Positions 16,226-25,149 are shown, numbered from the stretch's first letter. The stretch: 64,000 nt of DNA from WQUF01 sp031549885 (GCA_031549885.1 JAVBPD010000037.1:1-64000), one strand, 5' to 3'. Made by a program: numbers and translations. The notes: generated from the letters alone by a model not told the origin.

Positions 16226-17193
16226 CAAGCGATGAATTTTTAAAAATTGTAAATCTTAAAAAGTATTATCCGCTTAAAAGAGAAGGATTTAAAAGTGAAC
16301 AAAAAAATGTTAAAGCAGTTGATTCTGTAAGTTTTTCTTTAAGTAAAGGTAAAACTTTAGGTATTGTTGGAGAGTCAGGTTGTGGGAAAAGTACCATAGG
16401 AAGAACTATTCTGCGATTAGAAACAGCAACTGATGGAGAAATATGGTTTAAAGGTACTAATATATTAAAGCTAAGTAAAAAGCAAATGCGATTATTGAGG
16501 CAGCAAATGCAAATAATTTTTCAAGATCCATTTTCATCATTAAATCCCAAAATGACTATAGGTCAAATAGTTGGAGAAGCTTTGCATATTCATCATATAG
16601 CAGAAGGACAAAAGAAGGATTTAAGAGTTAAAGAGCTTTTAGAAATGGTTGGACTTAGAAGTTTTCACGCTAAAAGATATCCTCACGAGTTTTCAGGTGG
16701 ACAAAGACAGCGCATTGGCATTGCGAGAGCTTTAGCAGTTAATCCAGAGTTAATTATATGTGATGAGCCAGTTTCTGCTTTAGATGTTTCAATTCAAGCA
16801 CAGATATTAAATTTATTAGTGCAGTTAAAAAAAGAAATGAATTTAACGTATATTTTTATTGCTCATGGGCTTTCCGCTGTGCGTCATATTAGCGATGATG
16901 TGGGAGTTATGTACTTAGGTAAACTAGTTGAAATGGCAAATGGCGATGAAATATATAATAACCCAAAGCACCCATATACCATAGCATTAATGTCAGCAGC
17001 ATTAGATCCTGATCCAGATAGTGAAAGGGAAAGAATTATTTTAGAAGGGGATATACCAAGCCCTGTAAATCCTCCTTTAGGGTGTAGATTTCATACAAGA
17101 TGCAGAGAATGTAAGGATATATGTAAAAAAGAAGAACCAGAACTTAGAGAGATAAACAAGAATCACCTTGTAGCATGTCATTTAGTGAAATAA
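16222..17193 (+). CDS. dipeptide ABC transporter ATP-binding protein (DppF/OppF type)
   Basis: The second ATPase has 323 residues with Walker A GESGCGKS, Q-loop FQDPFSSLNP, signature FSGGQRQR, Walker B LIICDEPVSALDV and an H-loop read as IAHGLSAVRH; Gly replaces the usual Asp after the His. The C-terminal oligo_HPY segment has four Cys in CRFHTRCRECKDICKK. The start is TTG 16222, set by AAAAGGAGG, and overlaps the stop of the partner by four bases, so the pair is translationally coupled. The substrate-binding lipoprotein follows 21 bases later. Confidence 0.9.
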   Translation: MTSDEFLKIVNLKKYYPLKREGFKSEQKNVKAVDSVSFSLSKGKTLGIVGESGCGKSTIGRTILRLETATDGEIWFKGTNILKLSKKQMRLLRQQMQIIFQDPFSSLNPKMTIGQIVGEALHIHHIAEGQKKDLRVKELLEMVGLRSFHAKRYPHEFSGGQRQRIGIARALAVNPELIICDEPVSALDVSIQAQILNLLVQLKKEMNLTYIFIAHGLSAVRHISDDVGVMYLGKLVEMANGDEIYNNPKHPYTIALMSAALDPDPDSERERIILEGDIPSPVNPPLGCRFHTRCRECKDICKKEEPELREINKNHLVACHLVK

Positions 17194-17214
17194 AATAAAA
17201 AAGGAGTATGAATT

Positions 17215-18909
17215 ATGAAAAAATTAAAGTATGTATTAACAGCAATAATGTCTTTGTCAATGATCCTTTCATCATGTAACAATAATTCTACGCAAACTAA
17301 TACTACTGCAGCTGAGAATACCACAGCTACTACTCAAACTCAGTCTCAAGGAGATACTACTGCTACTACTTCAGGTGAAGTAAAAGATGATAAATATGGT
17401 GGAACTTTAGTTGTGGCGTTTCCTAGTGAACCAGATACTATGAATCCATATTCTACTCACCTTTCTGGGGAGCCATCTACAACTATTATAGAAGGGTTAG
17501 TAGTTCCTGATGGTAACATGATTTATAAACCTCGACTTGCAAAAGAAGTGCCTTCATTAGACAATGGATTAATTAAAGTTTTAGATGATGGAAAAATGGA
17601 TATAACATATAATTTAAAGCAAAATGTAACTTGGCATGATGGAAAACCATTTACATCTGCTGATGTAAAATTTACATGGGAAGCCCTTAAAAATGAAGCT
17701 TTTTTAGCAGAAAGTAAGCAAGGAGTAGATGAAATAGAATCAATAGACACTCCTGACGATTATACCGTTGTAGTGCATTATAAATATCAATATCCAGATT
17801 TTGCAGAACAATTATTTACATTTGGAATTATGCCAAAACATGTACTTGAGGGTAAAGACTTAAATGCACAAGAGGGCTGGAATAGAGAACCAATAGGCAC
17901 AGGACCTTTTATGTTTAAAAAATGGGTGCCAGGAGAATATCTTGAAGTTGTAAAGAACCCTAACTATCATGAAGAAGGGTTGCCATATTTAGATGGTATA
18001 GTATTTAAGATGATAACTGACCAAAACACTTCAATAGCACAGCTTAAAACTGGAGAAGTTAATTATGTTATGAACCTTCCATATACAAGAAAAGATGAAG
18101 TTTCTTCTATAAAAGGTGCTAAATTAATAACAAATCCACTTAACTCATGGAGATATTTAGATTTTAACACTACAAAACCAGGATTAAATGATGTAGCAGT
18201 TCGCCGTGCATTTGCTTATGCAATAGATAAAAAAGGTATAGTAGATCAATTATTTGGTGGAATACCTGTAGCTTGGGATTCACCTTGGATGCCAATGGAT
18301 CCATATTATACAGAGCCAAAAACAAAATATGAATATAGCTTAGATAAAGCAAAATCTGTTTTAGAAGAAGCAGGGTGGAAAGCAGGTTCTGATGGCATAA
18401 GGGAAAAAGATGGGGTTAAATTAAGCTTTGAATTTAACGTTATAGCTGGAAGACAAATAGATGAAGCAGTTCAACAAGTTGTTATTGCTACAATGAAGCA
18501 AGTAGGAATTAGCATAACTGCAAGCAATGGAGCAGCAGCAACTATGACTGATAAATGGTTTAATGGAGATTTTGATATAAAAATGGCTGGATGGATTACA
18601 TCGCCAAGTCCTTCAAGATCCACATTCTATTCATCAAAAAATATACCTCCAAATGGAGTAAATCACACTAGATATAGCAATCCTGAGATGGATACGCTCC
18701 TAGATGAACTTGATAAGACTGTTGATCCAGCTAAACGCAAAGAATTAGTGGCACAGGCTCAAGAAATATTCATGACAGATATTCCTGAACTTGTATTATT
18801 TAATTCAGTTGGAATGACACTAGTAGATGAAAGATTAGAAGGGTTTGAACCATCGCCAACAAATATAACTAATTTTTGGAATACGGCAGTATGGTATTTA
18901 AGAAAATAA
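17215..18909 (+). CDS. dipeptide/oligopeptide-binding lipoprotein (SBP_bac_5)
   Basis: The 564-residue precursor has a lipoprotein signal peptide with lipobox LSSC (Cys about residue 21). A long Thr/Asn/Gln-rich linker follows (about 22-60), then the SBP_bac_5 domain with its GGTLVVAFPSEPDTMNPY opening and NVTWHDGKPFTSADVKFTWE landmark. It is tethered on the outer face of the membrane and hands peptides to the two permeases. AAAAAGGAGTATGAATT precedes the ATG. It is the last gene of the cluster, followed by a hairpin. Confidence 0.92.
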   Translation: MKKLKYVLTAIMSLSMILSSCNNNSTQTNTTAAENTTATTQTQSQGDTTATTSGEVKDDKYGGTLVVAFPSEPDTMNPYSTHLSGEPSTTIIEGLVVPDGNMIYKPRLAKEVPSLDNGLIKVLDDGKMDITYNLKQNVTWHDGKPFTSADVKFTWEALKNEAFLAESKQGVDEIESIDTPDDYTVVVHYKYQYPDFAEQLFTFGIMPKHVLEGKDLNAQEGWNREPIGTGPFMFKKWVPGEYLEVVKNPNYHEEGLPYLDGIVFKMITDQNTSIAQLKTGEVNYVMNLPYTRKDEVSSIKGAKLITNPLNSWRYLDFNTTKPGLNDVAVRRAFAYAIDKKGIVDQLFGGIPVAWDSPWMPMDPYYTEPKTKYEYSLDKAKSVLEEAGWKAGSDGIREKDGVKLSFEFNVIAGRQIDEAVQQVVIATMKQVGISITASNGAAATMTDKWFNGDFDIKMAGWITSPSPSRSTFYSSKNIPPNGVNHTRYSNPEMDTLLDELDKTVDPAKRKELVAQAQEIFMTDIPELVLFNSVGMTLVDERLEGFEPSPTNITNFWNTAVWYLRK

Positions 18910-18931
18910 GGTGTTTTAATTTTATAATTAA

Positions 18932-18964
18932 ATATCCTGAAAATCATTAAGATTTTCAGGATAT
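18932..18964 (+). terminator. hairpin at the end of the peptide cluster
   Basis: ATATCCTGAAAATC (18932-18945) and GATTTTCAGGATAT (18951-18964) form a perfect 14-base stem with a 5-base loop, 22 bases after the lipoprotein stop. The T tract is poor (CTCATTT), so it may act with a factor or mainly protect the mRNA 3' end. Confidence 0.65.
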
Positions 18965-18969
18965 CTCAT

Positions 18970-19447
18970 TTAGGTGGTTAAAAAAATAAAGTTAAATTAA
19001 ACATAAGAAATGAGTTGTATGCTTAGGCAAGCTTTAGATGTTTAAAGGTATTTAATACTAACTCATTTAATATGTAAAAATATATTAATAGTAACATTCA
19101 GTTAGTATGTCGCAATTTTAATGGCAAATAAAATCAATACTTATATTAATTTTATTTTAATTAAAGCTATATTTAATTTTCTTATTGGTTAAAAAAATTA
19201 GTTGATATCTAACATATTAAATGTTGATAGATAAATATGCTTTAATGATGGAATGTTACTATTAATTGCCAAATTAACTATAGGGTTTAAGGTGTAGCTG
19301 AAAGTCAATCAGTATCTTAAAAGTAAATAAACTGTGTTATAACTTAAACAATTATAAAGTAGGAACTATGTAGTAAATCTTAAAATATTGCTTATATAAA
19401 AGTTTAAAAAAATTATATTTAAACTACAAGCATTAGTTATATAAATA
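18970..19447. other. 478-base gene-free stretch rich in inverted repeats
   Basis: No frame with a ribosome site is found on either strand. AAATGAGTT (19008-19016) pairs with AACTCATTT (19060-19068). TATCTAACAT next to ATGTTGATAGATA forms a bulged hairpin around 19205-19232. A perfect 15-base inverted repeat brackets 19085-19265. It lies between the ends of two convergent operons, so it is not an obvious promoter region. Confidence 0.5.
19085..19265. repeat. candidate MITE-like element with 15-base terminal inverted repeats
   Basis: TTAATAGTAACATTC (19085-19099) is the exact reverse complement of GAATGTTACTATTAA (19251-19265). Both ends are TTAA, which may be terminal bases or a TTAA target duplication. 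The 151 bases between encode nothing recognisable and contain smaller inverted repeats. A second copy was not seen in this window, so the mobile-element reading is tentative; a structured RNA is an alternative. Confidence 0.35.
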
Positions 19448-19771
19448 TCAATATATATTTAATTTTTTAGAACTTTTATATATTGAATGTTTAAAATCTT
19501 GAACTATATCCTGTAAGTGACATGGAAAAACAAAATTACTTGACAAAAAAGATATCATTTCTAACGCAACATCTTCATTGTAAGATATAAATTCTGTTGT
19601 TGATTCAGATGATGCTTTTTCATTGTAAAGATGATTTATGGTCAATCCATAAAGAGCAGCATTATTTTCAGTTAAATTAGAACAAATAACATATTCTAAA
19701 ATGTGTTCTTCTGACCCAATCATAACTAAGGATTTTGTAATTAATTTGGAATTTACAACTATTTCACTCAT
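19448..19771 (-). CDS. small DUF6514-like protein, last gene of the Spo0A-like operon
   Basis: ATG 19771 is chosen because GGGGGAGAACA stands right before it; an upstream frame from 19801 has no site. The 107-residue protein contains YGLTINHLYNE, a central stretch, then NEDVALEMISFLSSNFVFP followed by CHLQDIVQDF. This order resembles clostridial DUF6514 proteins. There is no signal peptide or membrane helix. It lies 114 bases after the second kinase gene in the same direction and may be co-transcribed. The function is unknown. Confidence 0.5.
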   Translation of the reverse strand: MSEIVVNSKLITKSLVMIGSEEHILEYVICSNLTENNAALYGLTINHLYNEKASSESTTEFISYNEDVALEMISFLSSNFVFPCHLQDIVQDFKHSIYKSSKKLNIY

Positions 19772-19885
19772 TGTTCTCCCCCAAAATATCCTTTGTACCA
19801 TTATGATAATTTAAAAACTAAGTAAAAACAATCTTTTTACTTCGACTGTTTTCAGAACATATTTGTGGTAATTATCGATATTTTA

Positions 19886-21235
19886 CTATTTATTTAAACT
19901 TAAATTAGAGGGAAATAATTCAATTAAAACAACAAATTCATTTTTTCTATAGGATGAATAACATTTTACATTGTTATATTTATATAAATAATCTTGCATT
20001 ATTAGATTTGCTTTATCTAACTGCGTATTTTTATTGCCTTCAAGCATATAAATTTTTAACTTTATATTTTTTTTATTGTTATCATCATTTATTGAAAAAA
20101 ATAAATTTTTATTTTTTTTATCTGATATTAAATCAATCATATAATCAAATAAGTCGCTTAATACAAAGCAAAGGCTTTCATTGTTTATATACATTTCCTT
20201 TATATCGCAATCTATATTTATCGTTAATTTTATATTTCTTTCTTTAGTAATGCTTGTTTTACTAATTAAAAGAATTGCTAACAATGGATTTTGAGCCATT
20301 TTTTGTTCGAAATTTACTTGATTTTCTGCAGTATAGATGGTAAGAGATTTGTGATATTTTTTTAATTTATCCATATCTCCAATTGACAAATAACCTCCAT
20401 AAGTTTGAAGAATATTATTAATATCATGCTTTAAACCAGCAAAATCTTCGATTGTTGTTGTTAATTTTTTTATATATGCATCCTTATTTTCAAGGTTAGT
20501 ACGAGCATTTAAATTAAAACTAATAAGTACATTTAGAACAAAAGCAATTGACAAGACTAAAACAATATAAAAAAAGGCAAAACTGCGAGGCTCTACCCAA
20601 AAAGGCATAACAACCACAAAAGCATATATAATTGATGCTATTAAAAAACCAATTCCAAGTTCAATTATTGGACTCTTTGAAGGTTTACTATTTTTAAATG
20701 GTAATCTAAAGAAAAAGTGAGAAAATTTAAAAAAAATTTTAAAAATAATAAAAATAATTGTATATACAATTGTATATATAACAACTGAAATGGCATCAAG
20801 CATATAATTATATCTTGCTTCAGTCTGCAGGAAAAAATTAGCATTTATAAATTGGTTTAATGCTGTCATTAAAATAATATAATGATAAACAAGCTTCATC
20901 AAATTAATTGAATGGTATTTTGATAGTTTTAACACTTTAATGCCAAGAAAATAACAAATGATTAAAAAAAATGGGTTAGGCATTATAACCAGTGCATATC
21001 TAAGTATAGAAAAATCTGAATACCCTCCAATAACGTAAATTCCATAAATCCAAAATTGATTTAATACTATGCTAGTTAATAAAATAAAAATTATGCGGCG
21101 TTTTAAACTTACTTTTTCTCCATATAAAGTTAATATTAAATCAGTAGTATATATATAAAAAATAATAATCGTCAAAGTTGATATAAAAAATAAAATCACT
21201 TGCATTGTTGATGAATATGCAAAATCAGGAAACAA
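19886..21235 (-). CDS. AgrC-like sensor kinase paralogue with phospho-acceptor His but degenerate ATP-binding domain
   Basis: The N-terminal half of this 449-residue protein (about 1-245) has several hydrophobic membrane helices. A dimerisation helix follows with the AgrC-type H-box FAGLKHDINN (H270). The catalytic region then looks decayed: where its neighbour has LGNLLDNAIE it has LSDLFDYMID, losing both Asn of the N-box (D361 and Y365 instead), and no GxGL-type G-box is present. It probably cannot use ATP itself but can still be phosphorylated. The start is TTG with AGGTGTGAT before it. It is 21 bases after its paralogue; shared segments such as GIKVLKLS show tandem duplication. Confidence 0.75.
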   Translation of the reverse strand: MFPDFAYSSTMQVILFFISTLTIIIFYIYTTDLILTLYGEKVSLKRRIIFILLTSIVLNQFWIYGIYVIGGYSDFSILRYALVIMPNPFFLIICYFLGIKVLKLSKYHSINLMKLVYHYIILMTALNQFINANFFLQTEARYNYMLDAISVVIYTIVYTIIFIIFKIFFKFSHFFFRLPFKNSKPSKSPIIELGIGFLIASIIYAFVVVMPFWVEPRSFAFFYIVLVLSIAFVLNVLISFNLNARTNLENKDAYIKKLTTTIEDFAGLKHDINNILQTYGGYLSIGDMDKLKKYHKSLTIYTAENQVNFEQKMAQNPLLAILLISKTSITKERNIKLTINIDCDIKEMYINNESLCFVLSDLFDYMIDLISDKKNKNLFFSINDDNNKKNIKLKIYMLEGNKNTQLDKANLIMQDYLYKYNNVKCYSSYRKNEFVVLIELFPSNLSLNK

Positions 21236-21256
21236 TATATCACACCTACTTTTTAT

Positions 21257-22624
21257 TCACTTGGACCATACTTCAATATAAACAGAAAATTCATTTTTAT
21301 AGTAATTAAAATGTAATGAACTATTTCCATATTTGCGCAGGGTGTTGCGCGCTTGAATTATTCCAAGTCCGTCATGTCCTTCTTTTGTCGCTATTTTTTG
21401 AACAGTAATTTTGTCAATATCTACATCGTCTTTAGTGCTATTAGATATTATTATGAGCTTGCATTCAGCATCTTTTTGTCTTACTGAAAATGAAACTCGT
21501 CTTTGAAGAGATATTGCAGCAGTTTCTATTGCATTATCTAGCAAATTTCCAAGTACCATACTTAAGTCTAAATCATCAATGTACATATTTTCTAATGGAC
21601 ACAAAATTGGAATGAAAAATAATATGCCATTAGAATTTGCATATTCAAGTTTTTTAAGCAAAACAGAAATCAAAACTGGATTTTGATTCATCCTTTTTGC
21701 AAGCTTAATTTTCTCGTTTGTCAATAAAGTTTTTTCAACTAAAGACTCATGATATAATTTTAATTCATCAAAATTATCATGTTCTAAATAATTATCATAT
21801 GAATTAAGCATGTTGTTAAATTCTTTTTTTAATTCATTAAAACTTTCAATGGAATTAGATAAACTATCAATGTAAGAATCCTTAATTGCAAGTTCATTTT
21901 TTAATACTCGATTAAAGCTCAAGTTTAAATCTGTTAATAAGCAAAATATTAGCTGTATTATAACAACAATAATTTCAAATCCATGAAATTTATTTAAAAC
22001 TATTATAAAGATTATGTTTAAATATATTAAGGTCATAATCAGAAAACTAATAATAAACTCAAGCTTCCAATTTTTAACTTTAATACTATCATTTATACGT
22101 ATCATGATGCTATGCTTATCTATATAATTGGCAACAAAAATATAAGATAAAATATAAAAAACGTCACATAGCAATAAAGTTAAAGCGTCGAGCAAATAAT
22201 TATATGGAACAGATTGAGCAAAAAAAGTTCTTCTTATAAAAATGTTAGTGCTTATAGTAATTAACATATAAAAATATGAATGCCTTACAACATTTATAGA
22301 TTTATAATTAGATAATTTTAATACCTTAATTCCAACATAATAGCAAAATATTGTTAACAGGGGATTTGGAATAACTACAATTGAAAGTAACCTTTCAGGA
22401 ATAGAGTTAAATCCAAAAAATGCATATGTACCATAAATTATTAAAAGATAAAACCAACATATTGGAACTATAAATAATACTTTTCTTTGCAAGCTAACTT
22501 TTGTATCATATATTTTTAATAAAATCTCTAATACCAAATAAAAAAACATTGTATTAGATGCTATTGAAACCATTGTTAAAATACTTTCCATTTGTCTTGT
22601 ATAACTGAATTCAGGAAAACTCAA
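21257..22624 (-). CDS. AgrC-like sensor kinase paralogue with intact ATPase but no phospho-acceptor His
   Basis: The 455-residue protein has the same membrane architecture as its neighbour (helices within about 1-235; shared PNP and GIKVLKLSNYKSIN segments). The H-box aligns as FNELKKEFNN, with K267 where the other has His. The HATPase_c domain is complete: LGNLLDNAIETA (N360, N364) and GHDGLGIIQARNTLRKYG (G-box). It may bind ATP and phosphorylate a partner in trans but cannot autophosphorylate in the usual way. The start is TTG after GAGGTGATATATC. It follows the response regulator gene by 27 bases. Confidence 0.78.
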   Translation of the reverse strand: MSFPEFSYTRQMESILTMVSIASNTMFFYLVLEILLKIYDTKVSLQRKVLFIVPICWFYLLIIYGTYAFFGFNSIPERLLSIVVIPNPLLTIFCYYVGIKVLKLSNYKSINVVRHSYFYMLITISTNIFIRRTFFAQSVPYNYLLDALTLLLCDVFYILSYIFVANYIDKHSIMIRINDSIKVKNWKLEFIISFLIMTLIYLNIIFIIVLNKFHGFEIIVVIIQLIFCLLTDLNLSFNRVLKNELAIKDSYIDSLSNSIESFNELKKEFNNMLNSYDNYLEHDNFDELKLYHESLVEKTLLTNEKIKLAKRMNQNPVLISVLLKKLEYANSNGILFFIPILCPLENMYIDDLDLSMVLGNLLDNAIETAAISLQRRVSFSVRQKDAECKLIIISNSTKDDVDIDKITVQKIATKEGHDGLGIIQARNTLRKYGNSSLHFNYYKNEFSVYIEVWSK

Positions 22625-22651
22625 GATATATCACCTCAATACAGTAATGGA

Positions 22652-23410
22652 TTAGTAAAAGTTTGCGTTTCTTTTTATATAATCAACAACAACGGATATG
22701 AATTCACCGTTGGTGATTTTTTTGCCATCTGTATAAGAAAATATTTGTTCATATAACTTAGTATTATTTTTTTTCATTCTGGAAATTGCATCTCTTATAT
22801 TTTTTTCTACTGATGATACAGATACTTTCCTTTGCTTTGCAACTTCAGGATATAAAACTTTGGTAAGCAAGCGAACACTATCAGGATTTTCATAATGAAA
22901 AACAAGTGCATCAATAATACAGTCTGTGGATAGTTTGTTTGGGGACATTCCTAAACGATACACTAAATTTTTAAACAAAAATACAGTATTCTTATTTTGA
23001 GAAACTTTAGAATCATTTGTAAATATACTATCCTCTTCTTGTTGTTTTATAATATTTCTTAGTGATTCTATGACTATTTCAACTGATACTGGTTTCATGC
23101 TATAAAAATCGATTTCTAAGTCATTTAATATTTTAATAATAGTGTCTGTGCCAATGCCAGAAAGAATATAAATTATTGGTTTATAATCTATAAATTGAGT
23201 TCTAATGTGGTTTACTATATAAGCACCATCATACTCAGGCATAATAATATCAAGAATAATTATATCTGGTTTAAAGTTTTGTATTTGTGCAATTGTTTCC
23301 TTTCCATCATATGCTTTAGCAACTACATTAAAATCATGTTCATTATTTATCCTTGTTTCTAAAATTTCTAACCATTGCTTATTATCATCAGCAATTAAAA
23401 CTGAATACAT
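22652..23410 (-). CDS. Spo0A-like response regulator (Spo0A paralogue)
   Basis: The receiver domain (residues 1-120) has acidic D8/D9, phospho-acceptor D54 in IILDIIMPEYDG, S84 and K106. A linker leads to a Spo0A_C-type DNA-binding domain (about 145-250). VLYPEVAKQRKVSVSSVEKN and ITNGEFISVVVDYI align with VLYPDIAKKFNTTASRVERA and TNSEFIAMVADKL of Bacillus Spo0A. In the recognition helix the Glu and distal Arg that read the 0A box are kept, and the middle Arg is Lys. Spo0A is the master sporulation regulator; this copy, tied to two kinases, is more likely a dedicated paralogue. It is first in its operon, with GGATGATG before the ATG. Confidence 0.8.
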   Translation of the reverse strand: MYSVLIADDNKQWLEILETRINNEHDFNVVAKAYDGKETIAQIQNFKPDIIILDIIMPEYDGAYIVNHIRTQFIDYKPIIYILSGIGTDTIIKILNDLEIDFYSMKPVSVEIVIESLRNIIKQQEEDSIFTNDSKVSQNKNTVFLFKNLVYRLGMSPNKLSTDCIIDALVFHYENPDSVRLLTKVLYPEVAKQRKVSVSSVEKNIRDAISRMKKNNTKLYEQIFSYTDGKKITNGEFISVVVDYIKRNANFY

Positions 23411-23814
23411 AATTACATCATCCTTAAAAAAAGTGGATATATTTTAGTTAATATATATATTATATTATATTACATTTTAAATACTAATTATAAATTTTTC
23501 GAATATTATCGATACTATTAAGAATGTTCTTTAAATAAAACATTTTTCTCTTAAAAAATTATACACTAATAACTCTATCTGCATTGTTATCGAAAAATAG
23601 AATAAAAATTATAATAAATTAATTATTATATACTAATTTATATTATAAAATAATTATTTGATATAAAATAGTCTAATTTGCTAATTATTGTACAGTTTTG
23701 CTAAATAGTAAATCTTAGGCCTTAGCTTAATTTTATAATTTATTAAATTTTTTATTGATAAAACAAACAAAAATTTGATATTATTATAATTGATTAAATA
23801 GTGGAGGATTTTTT
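23411..23814. promoter_or_regulatory. 404-base divergent control region with Spo0A-box-like motifs
   Basis: This AT-rich stretch separates the leftward regulator operon from a rightward DUF1576 gene. It contains TTATCGATA (23506-23514) close to TTTTTCGAA (23495-23503), and TTATCGAAA (23587-23595). TTATCGATA recurs at 19872-19880, in the gap between the last kinase and the small DUF6514-like gene. These resemble the 0A box TTGTCGAA. AT-rich -10 candidates are too numerous to choose among. Confidence 0.4.
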
Positions 23815-25149
23815 GTGATAAAAATAAAACATAATGTAAATAAGTGCTTTTATATAATCTTTTTGCTTATCTCGTCCATTCTTATAATATTTGGTATAAT
23901 ATTTACACCATCCTTTAATGAATTAAAGAGCAATTTTCTTTCTATTTTTAAACAACAATCATTAATTAACCAAGATTATTTTGAGGTTTTAAATATAGGT
24001 CAAGCTTTTATAATTAGTGGATTTTTAGTAATTGCAGTGCTTTTAACTTATTATATTTCTAAAGTAAAAATAGATGGAACTCATATTGCAGCAATAATGA
24101 TGGTTTTAGGATTTTCGTTTTTTGGGAAAAATATATTTAATGTATGGCCTTTATTCTTTGGAGTAATCTTATTTGCAAAAGTTCATAAAAGAGAATATGC
24201 AAAGGTTATAAATTTAGCTTGGTTTTCTACAGCATTGTCTCCAATTGTTGGATATATCTCATTTGATACTTCTGTTTTAAAGTCTGGATCATTTGTAGCA
24301 ATATTAATTGCAATATTTTTTGGTGTTATATCTGGATATTTAATTGCTATTTTTGCAGACCATGGACATAAAATACATCAAAACTTAACATTGTATAATG
24401 CTGGTTTTGTTGCAGGAATTGTAGCGCTTATAATAAATTCTTTTTTAAAGGCTATAGGTTTTGCAAGCAATGTAGTCAATAAAGCTTCTTATTTAAAAAA
24501 CGAAAATTTTAAATTATCTATTGTTTTATTTTGTATATTCCTTATATTATTTTTATCTGGGCTTATTTTAAATAAGGGGATTAATGACGTTAAAATCATA
24601 TTTAAAAAGGATGCAAAATATCAAGATTTTGTACTTCATCATGGACTGGGAATTACACTTGTAAATATGTCTTTTTTAGGAACAATTACAACTTTATATG
24701 TATTGCTAGTTGGTGGACATTTAAATGGTTCAGTATATGCTGCGATTTTTACAGTAACTGGCTTTTCAGCTTATGGCATGACAATTTTTAATATAACTCC
24801 TATTATTTTAGGGTCTATATTAATGTCATTTTTAACAGGGGGTATAAGCAGCATTTTTGTTCCAATAAGCTTTTTAAACAATGCAATGGAAAACGTAAAG
24901 TCAAATACAATGTTAACTACTACAATATTTGGTTGTGGATTATCTCCCTTTGTAGGTCATTTTGGAGTTTTTGCAGGAGTAATATCAGGGGCTTTTAACA
25001 GTTTACTTCTTCCGAATGTAAGCATATTGTATGGTTGGATGTCTTTATATAATAATGGTTTTTCCACTGGCCTTACTTCCATAATTTTATTTCCGATTTT
25101 TGAGAATATTTATAAAAAACGAAAAAATAAATTTTCCATAGAATCATAG
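23815..25149 (+). CDS. DUF1576 family multi-pass membrane protein
   Basis: The 444-residue protein has about ten hydrophobic helices across its length and two internally similar halves. HIAAIMMVLGFSFFGKNIFN with WPLFFGVIL in the first half parallels VYAAIFTVTGFSAYGMTIFN with ITPIILGSIL in the second. This is the layout of DUF1576 proteins in Firmicutes, which look like transporters or channels of unknown substrate. The start is GTG 23815 with GTGGAGG upstream. It diverges from the Spo0A-like operon and could be a target of that regulator. No transport substrate can be inferred. Confidence 0.7.
   Translation: MIKIKHNVNKCFYIIFLLISSILIIFGIIFTPSFNELKSNFLSIFKQQSLINQDYFEVLNIGQAFIISGFLVIAVLLTYYISKVKIDGTHIAAIMMVLGFSFFGKNIFNVWPLFFGVILFAKVHKREYAKVINLAWFSTALSPIVGYISFDTSVLKSGSFVAILIAIFFGVISGYLIAIFADHGHKIHQNLTLYNAGFVAGIVALIINSFLKAIGFASNVVNKASYLKNENFKLSIVLFCIFLILFLSGLILNKGINDVKIIFKKDAKYQDFVLHHGLGITLVNMSFLGTITTLYVLLVGGHLNGSVYAAIFTVTGFSAYGMTIFNITPIILGSILMSFLTGGISSIFVPISFLNNAMENVKSNTMLTTTIFGCGLSPFVGHFGVFAGVISGAFNSLLLPNVSILYGWMSLYNNGFSTGLTSIILFPIFENIYKKRKNKFSIES

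Noticed and set aside
19121..19192. 23-residue hydrophobic micro-frame near the AgrC-like kinases, considered as a signal peptide gene
   Set aside because: It has no ribosome site, no AgrD-type Cys/charged tail, and lies inside the candidate repeat element. No AgrB-like processing protease is nearby.
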